This document shows positions 1 to 27,969 of a DNA stretch of 64,000 bases, in pieces. Made by a program: the position numbers and the translations under genes. This DNA is from Acidobacteriota bacterium. Lineage in GTDB: Bacteria > Acidobacteriota > Blastocatellia > Chloracidobacteriales > Chloracidobacteriaceae. Each line of letters opens with the position of its first letter. Position 1 is the first letter of the stretch. The stretch lies in contig JACQXX010000118.1 of NCBI GenBank assembly GCA_016208495.1, positions 43,829 to 107,828 of the forward strand, read 5' to 3'. A model generated the notes under the pieces. That model was not told the DNA's origin. It did no database searches and was given only the letters and a program-made list of their open reading frames with translations.

Positions 1-824
1 CAACCTATCTCGATCTCAACTCGGGCAAAGGCGTGGCGCTTGACAGCAATGGTGCTGCCTTTGTGTGTGGTGGGATTTCAGTTGTCGGTGTGCGAAAAAT
101 CAATCCGACCGGGAGTGGTTTTGATTACTCATTCACGGTCGGGGACGGAGAAGGCAAAGCGATTGCCGTTGACAGCAATGGTGATGCCTATGTAACTGGA
201 AATACAAATTCAACGTCTTTCCCAACTGTGAATGCCTTTCAGGGTTCATACCAGGGAGGAACAAGTGACGCTTTTGTCTCAAAGATTTCCCCAAATACTC
301 CATCAGCAACCGTGAGCCAGTTTTATCCAGTTGCATCCTACACAGGGAAGACTTTGACCATCACTGGAACAAATTTTGCGCCGGGAACACAGGTGTATTT
401 CGGTGGAACCCGGATGATTGCGGCAACGACAACCTATGTGAATTCAACCACGCTCCAGGTCGTGGTTCCAGCTTCAAGCTCTGGAATCGGTAATGTGAAC
501 GGATACCTGACAATCCAGGTGCCAGGGTTGTCAACGATTACTACGCTTGGGATACCGGCAAATGCTCCAAACCCAGGGAATCCATCCGCTACGTTCCCAG
601 AATTTGTATTGTGGGGAGACACGACCTTGAATGGGGTGGTTGGGACAAACGATCTCACTCTGGTGAATGCTTACATACAGGGTCAGGTCAGCTTTAATGC
701 CAATCAATTGTTGGCCGGAGACGTTGATCCGCTCAATGGGAATAGCAGTCGTGGTGACGGGGCGGTCAATTCTTCAGATGCTGCCTTCCTCCAGCTTGTA
801 TTGCAAGGAAGCGCATCCTTCTAA
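1..824 (+). CDS. C-terminal part of a secreted SBBP-repeat protein with TIG and dockerin-like domains (5' truncated by window)
   Basis: The frame is open from base 3, so the true start lies upstream. The visible part has two SBBP beta-propeller-type repeats (motifs like AVDSNGDAYVTG at about residues 12-65 of the visible part), then an IPT/TIG Ig-like domain (GKTLTITGTNFAPGTQVYFGG), and a C-terminal dockerin-I-like segment. That segment has two Asp/Asn-rich calcium-loop motifs (GDTTLNGVVGTNDL and GDVDPLNGNSSRGDGAVNSSD). Such architectures belong to large exported surface or extracellular proteins. The dockerin-like tail could be a calcium-binding dimerisation or anchoring module; no cohesin is visible. 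The upstream part, including any signal peptide, is outside the window. A rho-independent terminator follows 35 bases after the stop. Confidence 0.8.
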   Translation, partial: TYLDLNSGKGVALDSNGAAFVCGGISVVGVRKINPTGSGFDYSFTVGDGEGKAIAVDSNGDAYVTGNTNSTSFPTVNAFQGSYQGGTSDAFVSKISPNTPSATVSQFYPVASYTGKTLTITGTNFAPGTQVYFGGTRMIAATTTYVNSTTLQVVVPASSSGIGNVNGYLTIQVPGLSTITTLGIPANAPNPGNPSATFPEFVLWGDTTLNGVVGTNDLTLVNAYIQGQVSFNANQLLAGDVDPLNGNSSRGDGAVNSSDAAFLQLVLQGSASF

Positions 825-858
825 CTTTTCAATTCGGAACAACTGACACACGTTAAGG

Positions 859-897
859 CCAACTCCTACTGATTTGATGAGTGGGAGTTGGTTTCAT
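859..897 (+). terminator. Rho-independent terminator
   Basis: A near-perfect hairpin (CCAACTCCTA ... TGGGAGTTGG, loop about 13 bases) is followed by a T-rich stretch. It lies just after the SBBP-protein stop and also just beyond the end of the convergent minus-strand zinc-ribbon frame, so it may serve both. Confidence 0.75.
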
Positions 898-1200
898 TTA
901 CAATAAAACTTAAAAGGTGGACGGTCTTTGTATTTTTCCCAAACGACAAAGGTTTTGGCATATTTGTCGCCTAATCGGGCGCCATTTCGGAGCAAAAGAC
1001 CCTCAACAAGAATCATAAATGGTATCAGGAAGACAATATTGCGTTGGAGCGATGAAGAAACGTCGCCTGGAGTTCGGAATTGCTTGTCGTACACTTTTAA
1101 GCCAAATAGGGATTTTCCAGGTGATGTTGGTCAAGAGTTCCTTTTCACACATTGGACAAAGTTCATCTGGTAGCTGGGTTTCGCTCATATTTGGTACCAT
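894..1200 (-). pseudogene. Frameshifted small zinc-ribbon membrane protein
   Basis: Two overlapping minus-strand frames make one sensible protein if joined. The upstream frame (from ATG at 1200 or 1188) gives MSETQLPDELCPMCEKELL followed by ITWKIPIWLK, a CxxC zinc ribbon with a WKIPIW segment. The downstream frame continues KVYDKQFRTPGD, a transmembrane helix (IVFLIPFMILVEGLLL) and a conserved-looking tail (RLGDKYAKTFVVW, RPPFKF). The join lies at an AAAA run near 1099, where one extra A would cause the shift. This could be a true pseudogene, a sequencing error, or less likely slippage. The coherent protein is inferred; the family was not identified further. Confidence 0.5.
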
Positions 1201-1227
1201 AGGCTTTCCTCTTCACTTGGTGATCAA

Positions 1228-1980
1228 TCAGGCGTTGAGTTGCAGCCGTGTTTTTCGACCTTCAAAGTGTTTCCGAAAAGTAGTAATTGGCCAGGTCAAT
1301 CCCCAGGCTGCCCAGATGGCACCTTTCAGGGTTAATTTTTGATGATGGTCTCGGGTTCGATAAAAATACCCCTGCTTAATCCGTCCTTCTGACCAATCAG
1401 CTTCAAATTGTTCCCATGCCTCGACCTCAAAGCCTGGTGGAGGCGCAATCCCTTTTGAATCCTGAGGAGAAACCAGGTTCACGTGTTGACAATGTTTTTT
1501 ATAAAGTTCCTGGATATCTCGAATTTTAGGGAGCTGAACTCCATGCCCCCCAGGTATTGAAGGAAGCCATAACCCCAGCGTTTCCAAATTACTTGTGACT
1601 ACAAACTCACCTGAACTTAAATGTGTTACAAATTGTGTGTAACTTTGCTGTTCATTTACCACGCCCAGTGCTTTTGTAATCATTACTGTAACGAGTGCCA
1701 AATCTCCAGTTTGTCTGTTGACAAGCATCGTCAGGTACCCCGAGGTTATTTTGATTGATAGTTGGAGGCGATCCACGACTGTAAACCCTTCAAACCCTAA
1801 TTTAAACTCAACGTTTCTTATATATTCTTGAGCCTGGGTTGGGAAGTCTTCAATATTTCTCTTTTGGAATTTAATCTGGATTGGAAGTTTGATGATCCAT
1901 TTGACTGCGATTGGCCCAAAAATAAAAATGGCTAACTCCAGGAAGAGCCATATAGACAATAAATCTAGCAACATAAACAT
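1228..1980 (-). CDS. Unknown membrane-anchored protein
   Basis: A 250-residue protein that I do not recognise. An N-terminal transmembrane helix (about residues 5-27, LLSIWLFLELAIFIFGPIAV) is followed by a basic stretch and a mostly soluble domain of about 190 residues. A Trp-rich segment near the C-terminus (GAIWAAWGLTWPI) may touch the membrane. The start at 1980 is supported by GGAGGG six bases upstream of ATG. It lies downstream of a roughly 310-base gap and is tandem with the frameshifted zinc-ribbon gene (27-base gap), so the two may share a transcript. It is probably a cytosolic-side membrane-tethered protein; the function is unknown. Confidence 0.6.
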   Translation of the reverse strand: MFMLLDLLSIWLFLELAIFIFGPIAVKWIIKLPIQIKFQKRNIEDFPTQAQEYIRNVEFKLGFEGFTVVDRLQLSIKITSGYLTMLVNRQTGDLALVTVMITKALGVVNEQQSYTQFVTHLSSGEFVVTSNLETLGLWLPSIPGGHGVQLPKIRDIQELYKKHCQHVNLVSPQDSKGIAPPPGFEVEAWEQFEADWSEGRIKQGYFYRTRDHHQKLTLKGAIWAAWGLTWPITTFRKHFEGRKTRLQLNA

Positions 1981-2294
1981 TTACATCCCTCCGACATGAT
2001 CTTGAGTGGCACAAATTCATGATGTACAGCTACAGAAAATGGCGTGAAAAAGCGAAGAATTCATCGCTGCTGAAAAGCCATATCCTGGATTGTCATCGAA
2101 TGGCCTCCATCATAAAGACAAAGAGAACTGGGCGCAATAATTTCTTTTTTTGGGTGATATGCACCTGGATGGCAGGTAGAAGCAGAAGGTTGAACGATTA
2201 AAATCCTTGTGTTTCGCTGAACTTTGAACCCTCATTGGTATAAGTTGATCCAACCTGTTCGAAAACAACAACTGAAGAACGAAGGATTTTCTGC
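1981..2294. other. Intergenic stretch without a recognised gene
   Basis: This region of 314 bases lies between two minus-strand genes. Short frames on both strands here lack a ribosome-binding site or recognisable protein pattern. It should hold the promoter of the downstream membrane protein, but I see no convincing -35/-10 pair. Confidence 0.4.
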
Positions 2295-3224
2295 CTACTT
2301 GCCCTTTACCAGCTTCCCGATGACGCTCACCCCAGCCAGGATCAATGCCCCGGCGATGATGCCAATGACCGCATCCAGCAGCGTGGGGGTGATTTTGGCC
2401 AAAGTCCCTCCAACTGCTGGAATGCTGTGGGCGTGATGCTCCACGATATGAATCAGGTCGTGTGAACCGGGAATACCGTGGACCAGAATGCCTCCGCCAA
2501 CCAGAAACATCGCGGCGGTGCCGGCAATCGAGAGTCCTTTCATCAGGTACGGAGCGCCAAGCAAAATCCATTGCCCAAGGCGACGCTGAATTGTCCCGGA
2601 TTGGTTGTTCAAATAGAGTCCCGCGTCGTCAAGTTTTACAATGCCTCCGACCAGTCCGTAAACGCCAACTGTCATGATCAGTGCAATTCCGACCAGAACC
2701 GCGACCTGGGTGCCAAAAGTAACTTTTTCGACTGTTCCCAATGTAATGGCAATGATTTCAGCCGACAAAATAAAGTCTGTCCGAACGGCGCCGGCGATTT
2801 TTTCTTTTTCCATCGCCACCATATCTACGGCGGGGTCAGCCAGGGCCGTGATGTGTTCGGTGTGGTGCGCTTCGTCCTCAGCATGACTGTGGAGAAACTT
2901 ATGCGCCAGTTTTTCAAATCCTTCAAAACAGAGGTATCCGCCACCAATCATCAGAAGCGGCGTGATGCCCCACGGAGCAAAGGCGCTGATGGCCAGCGCC
3001 GCCGGCACCAAAATCGCCTTATTTTTGAGCGAACCAACGGCCACGGCCCACACCACGGCCAGTTCGCGGTCGGCATGGACTCCGGTAACCTGCTGGGCAT
3101 TGAGTGCCAGGTCATCACCTAACACACCGGCGGTTTTTTGGGCCGCGACTTTGGTCATCACCGAAATATCGTCAAGTACCGAAGCAATGTCATCAATCAG
3201 GGCTAACAGGCTAGTTCCGGCCAT
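2295..3224 (-). CDS. DUF808 / YedI-family inner-membrane protein
   Basis: The 309-residue product starts [33 protein letters not shown], the characteristic opening of the DUF808 (YedI) family, and keeps the family's [11 protein letters not shown] and [16 protein letters not shown] motifs. Several hydrophobic helices follow ([101 protein letters not shown]). The ATG at 3224 is chosen over upstream codons because AAGGA lies nine bases before it and family members start here. The length matches the family. The role is unknown; the family is a predicted integral membrane protein. It appears monocistronic. Confidence 0.9.
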   Translation of the reverse strand: MAGTSLLALIDDIASVLDDISVMTKVAAQKTAGVLGDDLALNAQQVTGVHADRELAVVWAVAVGSLKNKAILVPAALAISAFAPWGITPLLMIGGGYLCFEGFEKLAHKFLHSHAEDEAHHTEHITALADPAVDMVAMEKEKIAGAVRTDFILSAEIIAITLGTVEKVTFGTQVAVLVGIALIMTVGVYGLVGGIVKLDDAGLYLNNQSGTIQRRLGQWILLGAPYLMKGLSIAGTAAMFLVGGGILVHGIPGSHDLIHIVEHHAHSIPAVGGTLAKITPTLLDAVIGIIAGALILAGVSVIGKLVKGK

Positions 3225-3362
3225 TGGATAAGTTCCTTTGCTGATAAGATAAAAAACTGAATGAAAAGGAGTGTATGCAAAGGCCGTCAAAAAAACATGG
3301 ATTTTGCCAATGGTCAAGCCAGGTTGGGGCGGAAGAAGGCGGGCTGAAGAATTGGTTTTCTT

Positions 3363-3390
3363 TCATCCCTCATCCTTCATCCCTCATCCC
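3363..3390. repeat. Heptanucleotide array, unit TCATCCC
   Basis: Four contiguous 7-base units (TCATCCC, TCATCCT, TCATCCC, TCATCCC) lie between the DUF808 gene and the NTF2-like gene. The unit is the complement of the GGGATGA type and is a relative of the GGGGGAT arrays inside the NRPS gene. Confidence 0.85.
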
Positions 3391-3446
3391 TTCCTGTGCC
3401 CTGAGCTTGCGAAACTTCCGCCCGAAGTCTTCCGCCCTCAAAATGG

Positions 3447-3965
3447 TTATTGCATTGGTTTTCCATCAAGTGTGGAAGTTTCTTCAATGGTGGTACTGGC
3501 CTTCATCTTCCATCCATCTTCGGTATCAACCCAGTGATCTTTCGAAACTGTGACCACGACCAGTTCGTGTGGTTTTCCATCGGGGCCAGTAATGGTTCCT
3601 TTGAGCGTTTGTTTCACGGTTGCAACGAGTGTTGTGGCATCGTCACCTTCTTCAACTTTTTCAACTTTGCTCACTGACTCGTGGACGGTTTGCAGGGCGG
3701 AAAACATTTGTTCCGTCAATTGCAGGGTTTGCTTATTGGTGAAAGATCTTCCATCTTTGGATTGAAACTTGAAATCTTCGGTTATAACTGAGGCCATGGC
3801 CTCAATTTTTTTATCTTTAATGGCCTTATCGAGTTCAGAATAATGCGCTTGGATTTCTTTCGCTTCTTCTTGAACTGGTGCTGCCTGGACAAAAAGCGGC
3901 GCAAAGAACAGAAAGAACGCGGTGAGGAACAACATTGGTCGGCGTGTAATTTTCAGTGTGTGCAT
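3447..3965 (-). CDS. Exported NTF2/SnoaL-like (DUF4440-type) protein
   Basis: The 172-residue product begins with a signal peptide (MHTLKITRRPMLFLTAFFLFFAPLFVQA) and then has an NTF2-fold-like domain: EIQAHYSELDKAIKDKKIEAMASVITEDFKFQ, a long central strand region with KTLKGTITGPDGK, and HWVDTEDGWKMKAS near the end. This matches the pattern of DUF4440/SnoaL-like proteins, which often bind small ligands. The start at 3965 is preferred over the longer frame because of the signal peptide and an AAGGAG about twelve bases upstream; a longer frame would overlap the NRPS. It begins 82 bases after the NRPS stop on the same strand, so it might be the last gene of the NRPS transcript. No active site can be assigned. 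Confidence 0.75.
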   Translation of the reverse strand: MHTLKITRRPMLFLTAFFLFFAPLFVQAAPVQEEAKEIQAHYSELDKAIKDKKIEAMASVITEDFKFQSKDGRSFTNKQTLQLTEQMFSALQTVHESVSKVEKVEEGDDATTLVATVKQTLKGTITGPDGKPHELVVVTVSKDHWVDTEDGWKMKASTTIEETSTLDGKPMQ

Positions 3966-4047
3966 AGGTGCGGATGACTCCTTGTGAGTTGTGACGTTTG
4001 GTTTCCTTGAAGCAAACAGGGGTAGTGAGAAATTCATTTGATTGATT

Positions 4048-22539
<18,492 letters not shown>

Positions 22540-23641
22540 GGTGGATTGGGGTATCAGATGAATTGGAATGAGAGCGTGTGGAAGTCGGGAACTATACCAG
22601 AAAAGGCAACCCCCTGGCGTGAGGACCTGGGCAATCAACCAGGTGCTATAGATCTTCAAAAGAAGAAACCACGGAATACACGGAATACACAGAAAATAAA
22701 TCCAAATTCTTCAATGATTTCTGAGACTCCAGCGAAATAAAGGCCGAGGAAATATTTATCTGAAAAGCTATATCTGGTGAAATTGAGAAGTACCCGACTG
22801 AAAATTCAAAGACATTTTTAACCACGAAATACACGAAAACCACGAAAAAAACCAAACACTTATACCAATTTGGAGTCAGGGTATCGGGGTCAGGGGTCAG
22901 GGAAATCCAATTTTCTCAATGGCTTAGCTTTCCCATAATACGATGTATTCATCCCAAAATGGTATTACAATAAAGATGACTTTTGAACAATGAAATACAT
23001 CGTCCATTTAAGGATCAGGGGTAATGAATAGGTTTAATAAGTTTCTGATTCGTGACTCCTGATTCCCAATTGGGATAAAACCAATTTATCCTTGTGTTAG
23101 TCCAGCAAGTTCAGGTATTTTTCAAGCACATCCTGCTTCAGATTTTCAAAGAAATTCCTGCTTTTTCCCTTCAAGTTGCACGGTCAACAGCTTTCAAGCC
23201 CTCCTTTAAAAAAATCCCCTTTTCTTGGATCCTCGCCACAGAGAGGTGTCTGAAGATAATCAGGATTGTATAAAGCTGCAAACTCAATGCCTCTCATCAG
23301 TTGACTCTTCTTGCGCTCGTTTCAATTAAGCACGTGAAGAAGCAGGTAAATAGCTCTGTGTGTGCACCAAAGTACAGACTACCAATCCTCGATCCAACAT
23401 TGTCCCCGAAGCCGAAGTTTGAAAGAACCGATTCAATCACAGGATGGTGGGATGAGAGGAATTGGTTTTGTCTGAAGCCAAAGCGAGATGCGATCCGAAA
23501 AGAGGGTCTGCTTCTATCCGTTTATTGAGTTCTCACGCCGGGGAATTGCAAAAGGTCAACGCCGGCCCCGACTTACCTGAAATGCCGGTATATCAATCCA
23601 TGAAAACGAGTTAGTCCGAAATTTATTGGAGGATGAACGAT
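22540..23641. other. Repeat-rich intergenic region between the NRPS and the DUF11/NHL gene
   Basis: This divergent intergenic region is about 1.1 kb. It contains two short tracts of the ACCACGAAATACACGAA type (about 22671-22700 and 22820-22850), one ATACCA element (22862-22965), and about 670 bases in which I see no gene, RNA or clear promoter. A 75-codon frame at 23301-23528 has no ribosome-binding site or recognisable motif. The promoters of both flanking genes must lie here. Confidence 0.5.
22862..22965 (+). repeat. ATACCA element, GGGTTCA-type interior
   Basis: A 104-base unit bounded by ATACCAATTTGG and CAAAATGGTAT inverted ends. The interior has a short heptamer array (GGGTCAG-like), then AATCCAATTTTCTCAATGGC and TTAGCTT. 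It is homologous to the copy at 51792-51895 and to the reverse copy at 55075-55176. Confidence 0.8.
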
Positions 23642-26209
23642 ATGAAACCCGAAAACCTGCACGCAGGCTTACCTATCTCACGACAGAAAATCCAAGCTGG
23701 AAGGAGATTGAATCAGTGGGGAACACGCCTGCAAAAGGTTTTCCTGTTGCCCTTGATTCTGGTGTTTTTGGCGGTTGGTGTTACGCCGACGCTTAAAAAT
23801 ATTTCAGCCAGCTCTGAAGCTGGAGGGCAAGGCGCCTCCAAAACTCGGGCCGTCACGCAGGAATATCAGGAGTCACCGCCGGGAAAGGTGCGGAAATACA
23901 AACCTGGCCAGGAACCCATTCCTGGAGTGGTGGAATGGGAGTCACATCACACTGGTGATGCAAACCGCCCAAATGGACAATTTACGACCGAGGCCGGCAC
24001 GGATGACTGTCCGGGGAGAGTGATTTGCAGCCTGCCCTTTACCGATAGCGACACCACGGTGGGTGCCAATGACACGATTACCACCATCCCAATGGCTTGT
24101 AATGGGAGCTTTTCCCAGGTGGCCGGCCCAGATAAAGTGTATGTTATGGGGGTGGATAGTCTTACCAGCTTAACGATTACCTGTACTCCGACCGGACCCG
24201 CCTGGGATGTGTCGATTTACCTGGTTGATACCTGCCCAGGCGGCACTGGCGGGGTGATTGCATCTGGGTGTGTTGCGGGCGCTGACGCGAACGGGCCAGG
24301 TGGAGCAGAAACCATTTCCGTCACTGGGCTTTCGAAGAAACCTTATTACCTGGTTGTGGATTCGTTTTATGCAGCTTCGGGCAGCAATCCCAACCGGCAA
24401 GGATCCTATGATTTAAGTATCACTGGATCAGGGCTACTCACACTTCCGAATTTGCGCATCACCAAAACGGATAATGTGACCACTGTTGCCCCAGGCGGAA
24501 CGCTGACCTACACCATTGTTGTTTCAAATGAGGTGGGATTCTGTTCACGAAATGCCGTTATTATTACCGATACGCTGCCAGCCCAAATTGCTTCGGCCAC
24601 CTGGACCTCGGTGGCCACGGGAGGTGCTCTGGGCAATTCCCTAACCGGAACCGGGAATATCAACAACACCAAGATGACGTTTCCGCCGGGAAGTTCGGTA
24701 ACCTATACCGTAACCGCGATTGTTGGTGCCGCAGCAACTGGAACGATTTCAAACACGGCGACAATCGGCGCGCAAGTCACAAATTATATAAATTTTAGCC
24801 CTAATAGTGCCACCGACACGACCACGATTATGGCCATCCCAAGTTGTATGCTGACCTGCCCGTCAAACATCGTGACCAGCAACACCGCCGGTGAGTGTGG
24901 GGCAGTGGTGACGTTTGCGGCGCCACTGACGACCGGCTCGTGCGGGACGGTGACGGCAATTCCGGCTTCGGGCTCATTCTTTGGCGTTGGGTCAACGACG
25001 GTGAATGTGACTTCGACGGCAGGACCAACCTGCTCATTTACCGTGACGGTCAATGATACCGAACTGCCAGTGGTGACCTGTCCGGGAGATATCGTAACCG
25101 GCGCGACATCAACCGCGGGCGCCGTGGTGACCTTCAACCCATCGGCCAGCGACAATTGTTCAATTGCTTCAATCGAGGCGATTCCGCCCTCGGGATCAGT
25201 GTTTCCAATTGGAACAACGCCGGTGACCGTCACCGCGACGGATGCCTCAAACAACACGGCGACCTGTACTTTCATGGTGACGGTGCAGGGTGTGGAGCTT
25301 GACCGGGTGTATGTGGCCGATACCGCCAATGACCGAACCCAGGTCTTTGACGGCGCGACGTGGCAACTGGTCCCGGGCACGCTCGGAGCAGTCGGTTCAA
25401 GCATCGGCCAGTTCAGACGACCAGAGGCAATCACGGCAAATGCAGATGGATCAAGGATTTATGTGGCGGACACCGGAAACAATCGCATCCAGTTTACAAC
25501 CGATAGCGGGGCAACATGGCACACCTTTGCGACAATGGGCTCCGGATCAAGCCAGGTGAGAACACCGCAAGGGCTGGCGCTGGATCTGGCTGGAAACCTG
25601 TATGTCGCCGACACCGGAAACAACCGATTGATGCGATTTGATGGCGGAGTTCCAGGCGCGGCTGTGATCTTTGCGACCGCCGGTTCAACGCTGGGCAAAG
25701 TCAGCACGCCACGCGGCCTGGCGGTGGATGCCAACCGGACGCTGTATGTGGCGGATTTTGGAAACAACCGGATTCAAAGCTTTACAACCGCGGATGTCGC
25801 CCCAACTCCTGGGTTGGTGGCAACGACCGGATCAAGCGTCAATCCTGGACAGGTGAGGTCACCCGAAGGAGTTGCGGTTGATAATGAAGGCAACCTGTAT
25901 GTGGCCGATACCGGCAACAATCGGGTGATTGCCTTTATCGGCGGCGTTCCCGGACCAGCCGTGTTGGTGCTCAACGTTGGCTCGACATTCGGCAAAGTCC
26001 GGTTGCCCGAAGGGATAACCGTCTGTCAGGGCGTGGTGCTGGGTGGACTTGCGACTGAAAGTGCCTTGATCGTGGGAGATACCGCCAATAATCGAATTCA
26101 AGGAAGTCTGACACCGACTGATCCGTTGTCGTATGAACTGGTCGGCAATCCACTCGGTGGGTCGGGGCCATTGATCGGGAACTTCCGGTCACCGAGTAAG
26201 ATTCGCTAA
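23642..26209 (+). CDS. Secreted DUF11 / HYR / NHL-repeat protein
   Basis: An 855-residue exported protein. The N-terminus has basic residues then a hydrophobic helix (VFLLPLILVFLAVGVTPTL, about 33-51), read as a signal or anchor. Residues about 120-260 form a pre-peptidase-like or beta-sandwich region. A DUF11 domain follows (LRITKTDNVTTVAPGGTLTYTIVVSN, about 275-385), then two HYR domains (CPSNIVTSNTAGECGAVVTF and CPGDIVTGATSTAGAVVTF), then five NHL-type propeller repeats (VADTGNNRI motif, about 555-855). The ATG at 23642 is chosen because GGAGG lies nine bases before it; the ATG at 23633 directly abuts that site. This is an extracellular surface or matrix-type protein, and no enzyme motif is seen. 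A strong terminator follows. Confidence 0.85.
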   Translation: MKPENLHAGLPISRQKIQAGRRLNQWGTRLQKVFLLPLILVFLAVGVTPTLKNISASSEAGGQGASKTRAVTQEYQESPPGKVRKYKPGQEPIPGVVEWESHHTGDANRPNGQFTTEAGTDDCPGRVICSLPFTDSDTTVGANDTITTIPMACNGSFSQVAGPDKVYVMGVDSLTSLTITCTPTGPAWDVSIYLVDTCPGGTGGVIASGCVAGADANGPGGAETISVTGLSKKPYYLVVDSFYAASGSNPNRQGSYDLSITGSGLLTLPNLRITKTDNVTTVAPGGTLTYTIVVSNEVGFCSRNAVIITDTLPAQIASATWTSVATGGALGNSLTGTGNINNTKMTFPPGSSVTYTVTAIVGAAATGTISNTATIGAQVTNYINFSPNSATDTTTIMAIPSCMLTCPSNIVTSNTAGECGAVVTFAAPLTTGSCGTVTAIPASGSFFGVGSTTVNVTSTAGPTCSFTVTVNDTELPVVTCPGDIVTGATSTAGAVVTFNPSASDNCSIASIEAIPPSGSVFPIGTTPVTVTATDASNNTATCTFMVTVQGVELDRVYVADTANDRTQVFDGATWQLVPGTLGAVGSSIGQFRRPEAITANADGSRIYVADTGNNRIQFTTDSGATWHTFATMGSGSSQVRTPQGLALDLAGNLYVADTGNNRLMRFDGGVPGAAVIFATAGSTLGKVSTPRGLAVDANRTLYVADFGNNRIQSFTTADVAPTPGLVATTGSSVNPGQVRSPEGVAVDNEGNLYVADTGNNRVIAFIGGVPGPAVLVLNVGSTFGKVRLPEGITVCQGVVLGGLATESALIVGDTANNRIQGSLTPTDPLSYELVGNPLGGSGPLIGNFRSPSKIR

Positions 26210-26241
26210 TTCCAGACTCGTTAACAACCGATACAAATTCA

Positions 26242-26282
26242 AACTGGGATCACTTTGAACAAAGTGATCCCAGTTCTTTTTT
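26242..26282 (+). terminator. Strong rho-independent terminator
   Basis: A perfect 15-base stem (AACTGGGATCACTTT / AAAGTGATCCCAGTT) with a 4-base loop is followed by CTTTTTT. It ends the DUF11/NHL gene. Confidence 0.95.
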
Positions 26283-26308
26283 GGCAACCAGCTTGGCGTG
26301 AACCACTG

Positions 26309-26740
26309 ATTCCAGTTTGTAGTCAGTAGTTAACTAAGTACAAGTCCTCATAAATAGGGGATGGAATTTCGGTGATTCCGAATTGGCTTTCGCCCGGATG
26401 GGCACCGGACAATAGCCGGTGGTTTGCCGCTTTGGGCACACCACTGGAGCTTCAGCCCACATTGGTTCGCGCCCGGATGGGCGCTGGAAGCTGGTTCGGG
26501 TCCCGGTTTTCGTCGAATTTTCGGCTGCTGGCTCACGACTCCTGTTCCAGCGCCCATCCGGGCGCGACCCCGTGATGGCGGCTCTGTCCGGTGGCCGCGT
26601 GTCCAAAGCGACACTTGCCACCGGCTATTTTCCACCGCCCATCCGGGCGAAAACCAATGGTTCTCCCAGCGAGTGGTCGAATTTCATCCCCCTTTTATGG
26701 GGACTTGTACTAAGACGAGCGCTTCAGGGCAAAATGGCAT
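26309..26740 (+). repeat. ATACCA element (GTAGTCA type) interrupted by a palindromic insertion
   Basis: The left part (CCAGTTTGTAGTCAGTAGTTAACTAAG) and the right part (ACGAGCGCTTCAGGGCAAAATGGCAT) match the two halves of the intact element at 39493-39596. A 371-base palindrome sits between them. Some central bases of the host element appear lost. Confidence 0.65.
26339..26709. mobile_element. 371-base long-palindrome element, MITE-like
   Basis: Terminal inverted repeats start TACAAGTCC and continue CATAAA-AGGGG-ATG-AATTC on both sides. The inner arms (for example CGCCCGGATGGGC, ATAGCCGGTGG, GCGCCCGGATGGGCGCTGGAA) are complementary almost to the centre near 26520. CTAAG lies directly outside both ends (26334-26338 and 26710-26714), consistent with a 5-base target duplication. 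There is no transposase gene inside; frames here are shadows of the palindrome. It resembles the 335-base palindrome at 42184-42518. Confidence 0.75.
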
Positions 26741-26935
26741 GACTCCGAAATTTTCAATTTTTTGTGGAACTTTCAAGCCGACTTTTCACCATACGGACTG
26801 AAACACTTACAACAGAGACGCAGTGAATTCGATTGAATTTGTCCTTTGATCTGATCTCATCACCAGATACCCCACCGAGTTTGTTGTGAACCACGAGACA
26901 GATTATCTCAACTCGATAGTGCAGGAGTTCCCAAA

Positions 26936-27826
26936 ATGAAAAAAGCCTTATTGAAACCCGTTTTGTCGATTGCAGTTATTTGCCTGGTAACGTGTGGGTT
27001 ATCGCTCAGCGGTTTTGCCCAACGGTCTGGTGGTGGCCGGCCTGGAAGAGGACTGGTTGGTCAATTGACCGCGATTGCTGGATCACAACTTACGATTACC
27101 GTTCGGGATGATAAATCAGTCACCGTTTTAGTTGACGAAAATACCCAATATCGTCGCAATGATGCGGCAGCAACATTGGCAGACCTGCAAGTCAATGATT
27201 ATTTATCAGTCAAGGGGAGACCCAATGACCAAGGCCAGGTCCTGGCGGTGGTGATCAATGCCAGCACCGAACCCCCTCAGGGTGGTCAAGGAGGAGACCG
27301 TGGGCCGAAGGGTGATTTTGTTTCGGCTAATTCCCAGGCTGGAACCCTGACTTTGAAAGTCAAAGACGGCACCGAGGTCACCATTTACACCACGACAGAA
27401 ACCATCATTCTGCGCAACCGGGTCGAAGCCACCTTGAGTGACTTTCAGGCTGGCGACCGGGTTTCAGCCGCTGGCCGGAAAAATGAAAGCGGACAGTTTG
27501 TGGCGGTTCGAATTATGGGTGGTGACGCGAAAGAAGCTTCACGCCTGGCCACTCAAAATAATGGCGTATTTTTTGGCGAAGTGACTCAGGTTTCGGCGAA
27601 TTCAGTCACCTTTATCAACCAGGATGGCATTGAACAAACGGTTCTGGTGAGTGAAAAGGCGGTCATTACCCAAAAGAATCGCCGCGTTGGCCTGGCGGAT
27701 TTACAGGCCGGAACCCACATCAATGTGATTGGCATCACCAATGATCAGGGGCAGTTCACCGCCACCGGGATTTTCGGAAATTCCCACCGGGGCCATGCTC
27801 GATCAGACCGGCGACTTCAAAAATAA
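26936..27826 (+). CDS. Secreted protein with three DUF5666-like repeats
   Basis: A 296-residue protein with a signal peptide (MKKALLKPVLSIAVICLVTCGLSLSGFA) and three tandem OB-like DUF5666 units of about 80 residues. Each has the form G.L..I..N.LTI...DG..V.V...T.....V..LQ.GD.V.V.G..N..GQ..A. Examples are TLADLQVNDYLSVKGRPNDQGQ, TLSDFQAGDRVSAAGRKNESGQ and GLADLQAGTHINVIGITNDQGQ. A ribosome-binding site CAGGAG lies eight bases before ATG. The protein is periplasmic or extracellular with unknown role. A terminator separates it from the ECF sigma gene downstream. Confidence 0.85.
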   Translation: MKKALLKPVLSIAVICLVTCGLSLSGFAQRSGGGRPGRGLVGQLTAIAGSQLTITVRDDKSVTVLVDENTQYRRNDAAATLADLQVNDYLSVKGRPNDQGQVLAVVINASTEPPQGGQGGDRGPKGDFVSANSQAGTLTLKVKDGTEVTIYTTTETIILRNRVEATLSDFQAGDRVSAAGRKNESGQFVAVRIMGGDAKEASRLATQNNGVFFGEVTQVSANSVTFINQDGIEQTVLVSEKAVITQKNRRVGLADLQAGTHINVIGITNDQGQFTATGIFGNSHRGHARSDRRLQK

Positions 27827-27856
27827 TCCGTCCTTGCCGGCAGGTTTTGCCTCTCA

Positions 27857-27901
27857 GTGCTGTGCAGTGCCTGTGTGCCTTGCACAGCACTCCTTTCTTT
27901 T
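27857..27901 (+). terminator. Rho-independent terminator
   Basis: The stem GTGCTGTGCA / TGCACAGCAC with a 14-base loop is followed by TCCTTTCTTTT. It ends the DUF5666 gene and lies upstream of the ECF sigma gene. Confidence 0.8.
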
Positions 27902-27969
27902 GAGGGGTTTGCCAAATACCGGCAATATCTTGACGCTTCCCAGCCTGCCGCCGATTCGAACAAGAACCC

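Noticed and set aside
23301..23528. 75-codon ORF between the NRPS and the DUF11 gene
   Set aside because: No ribosome-binding site, no motif; compositional pattern looks random.
26334..26801. Several ORFs of 67-125 codons at 26.3-26.8 kb on both strands
   Set aside because: All lie in the palindromic element and mirror each other; no ribosome-binding site or domain.
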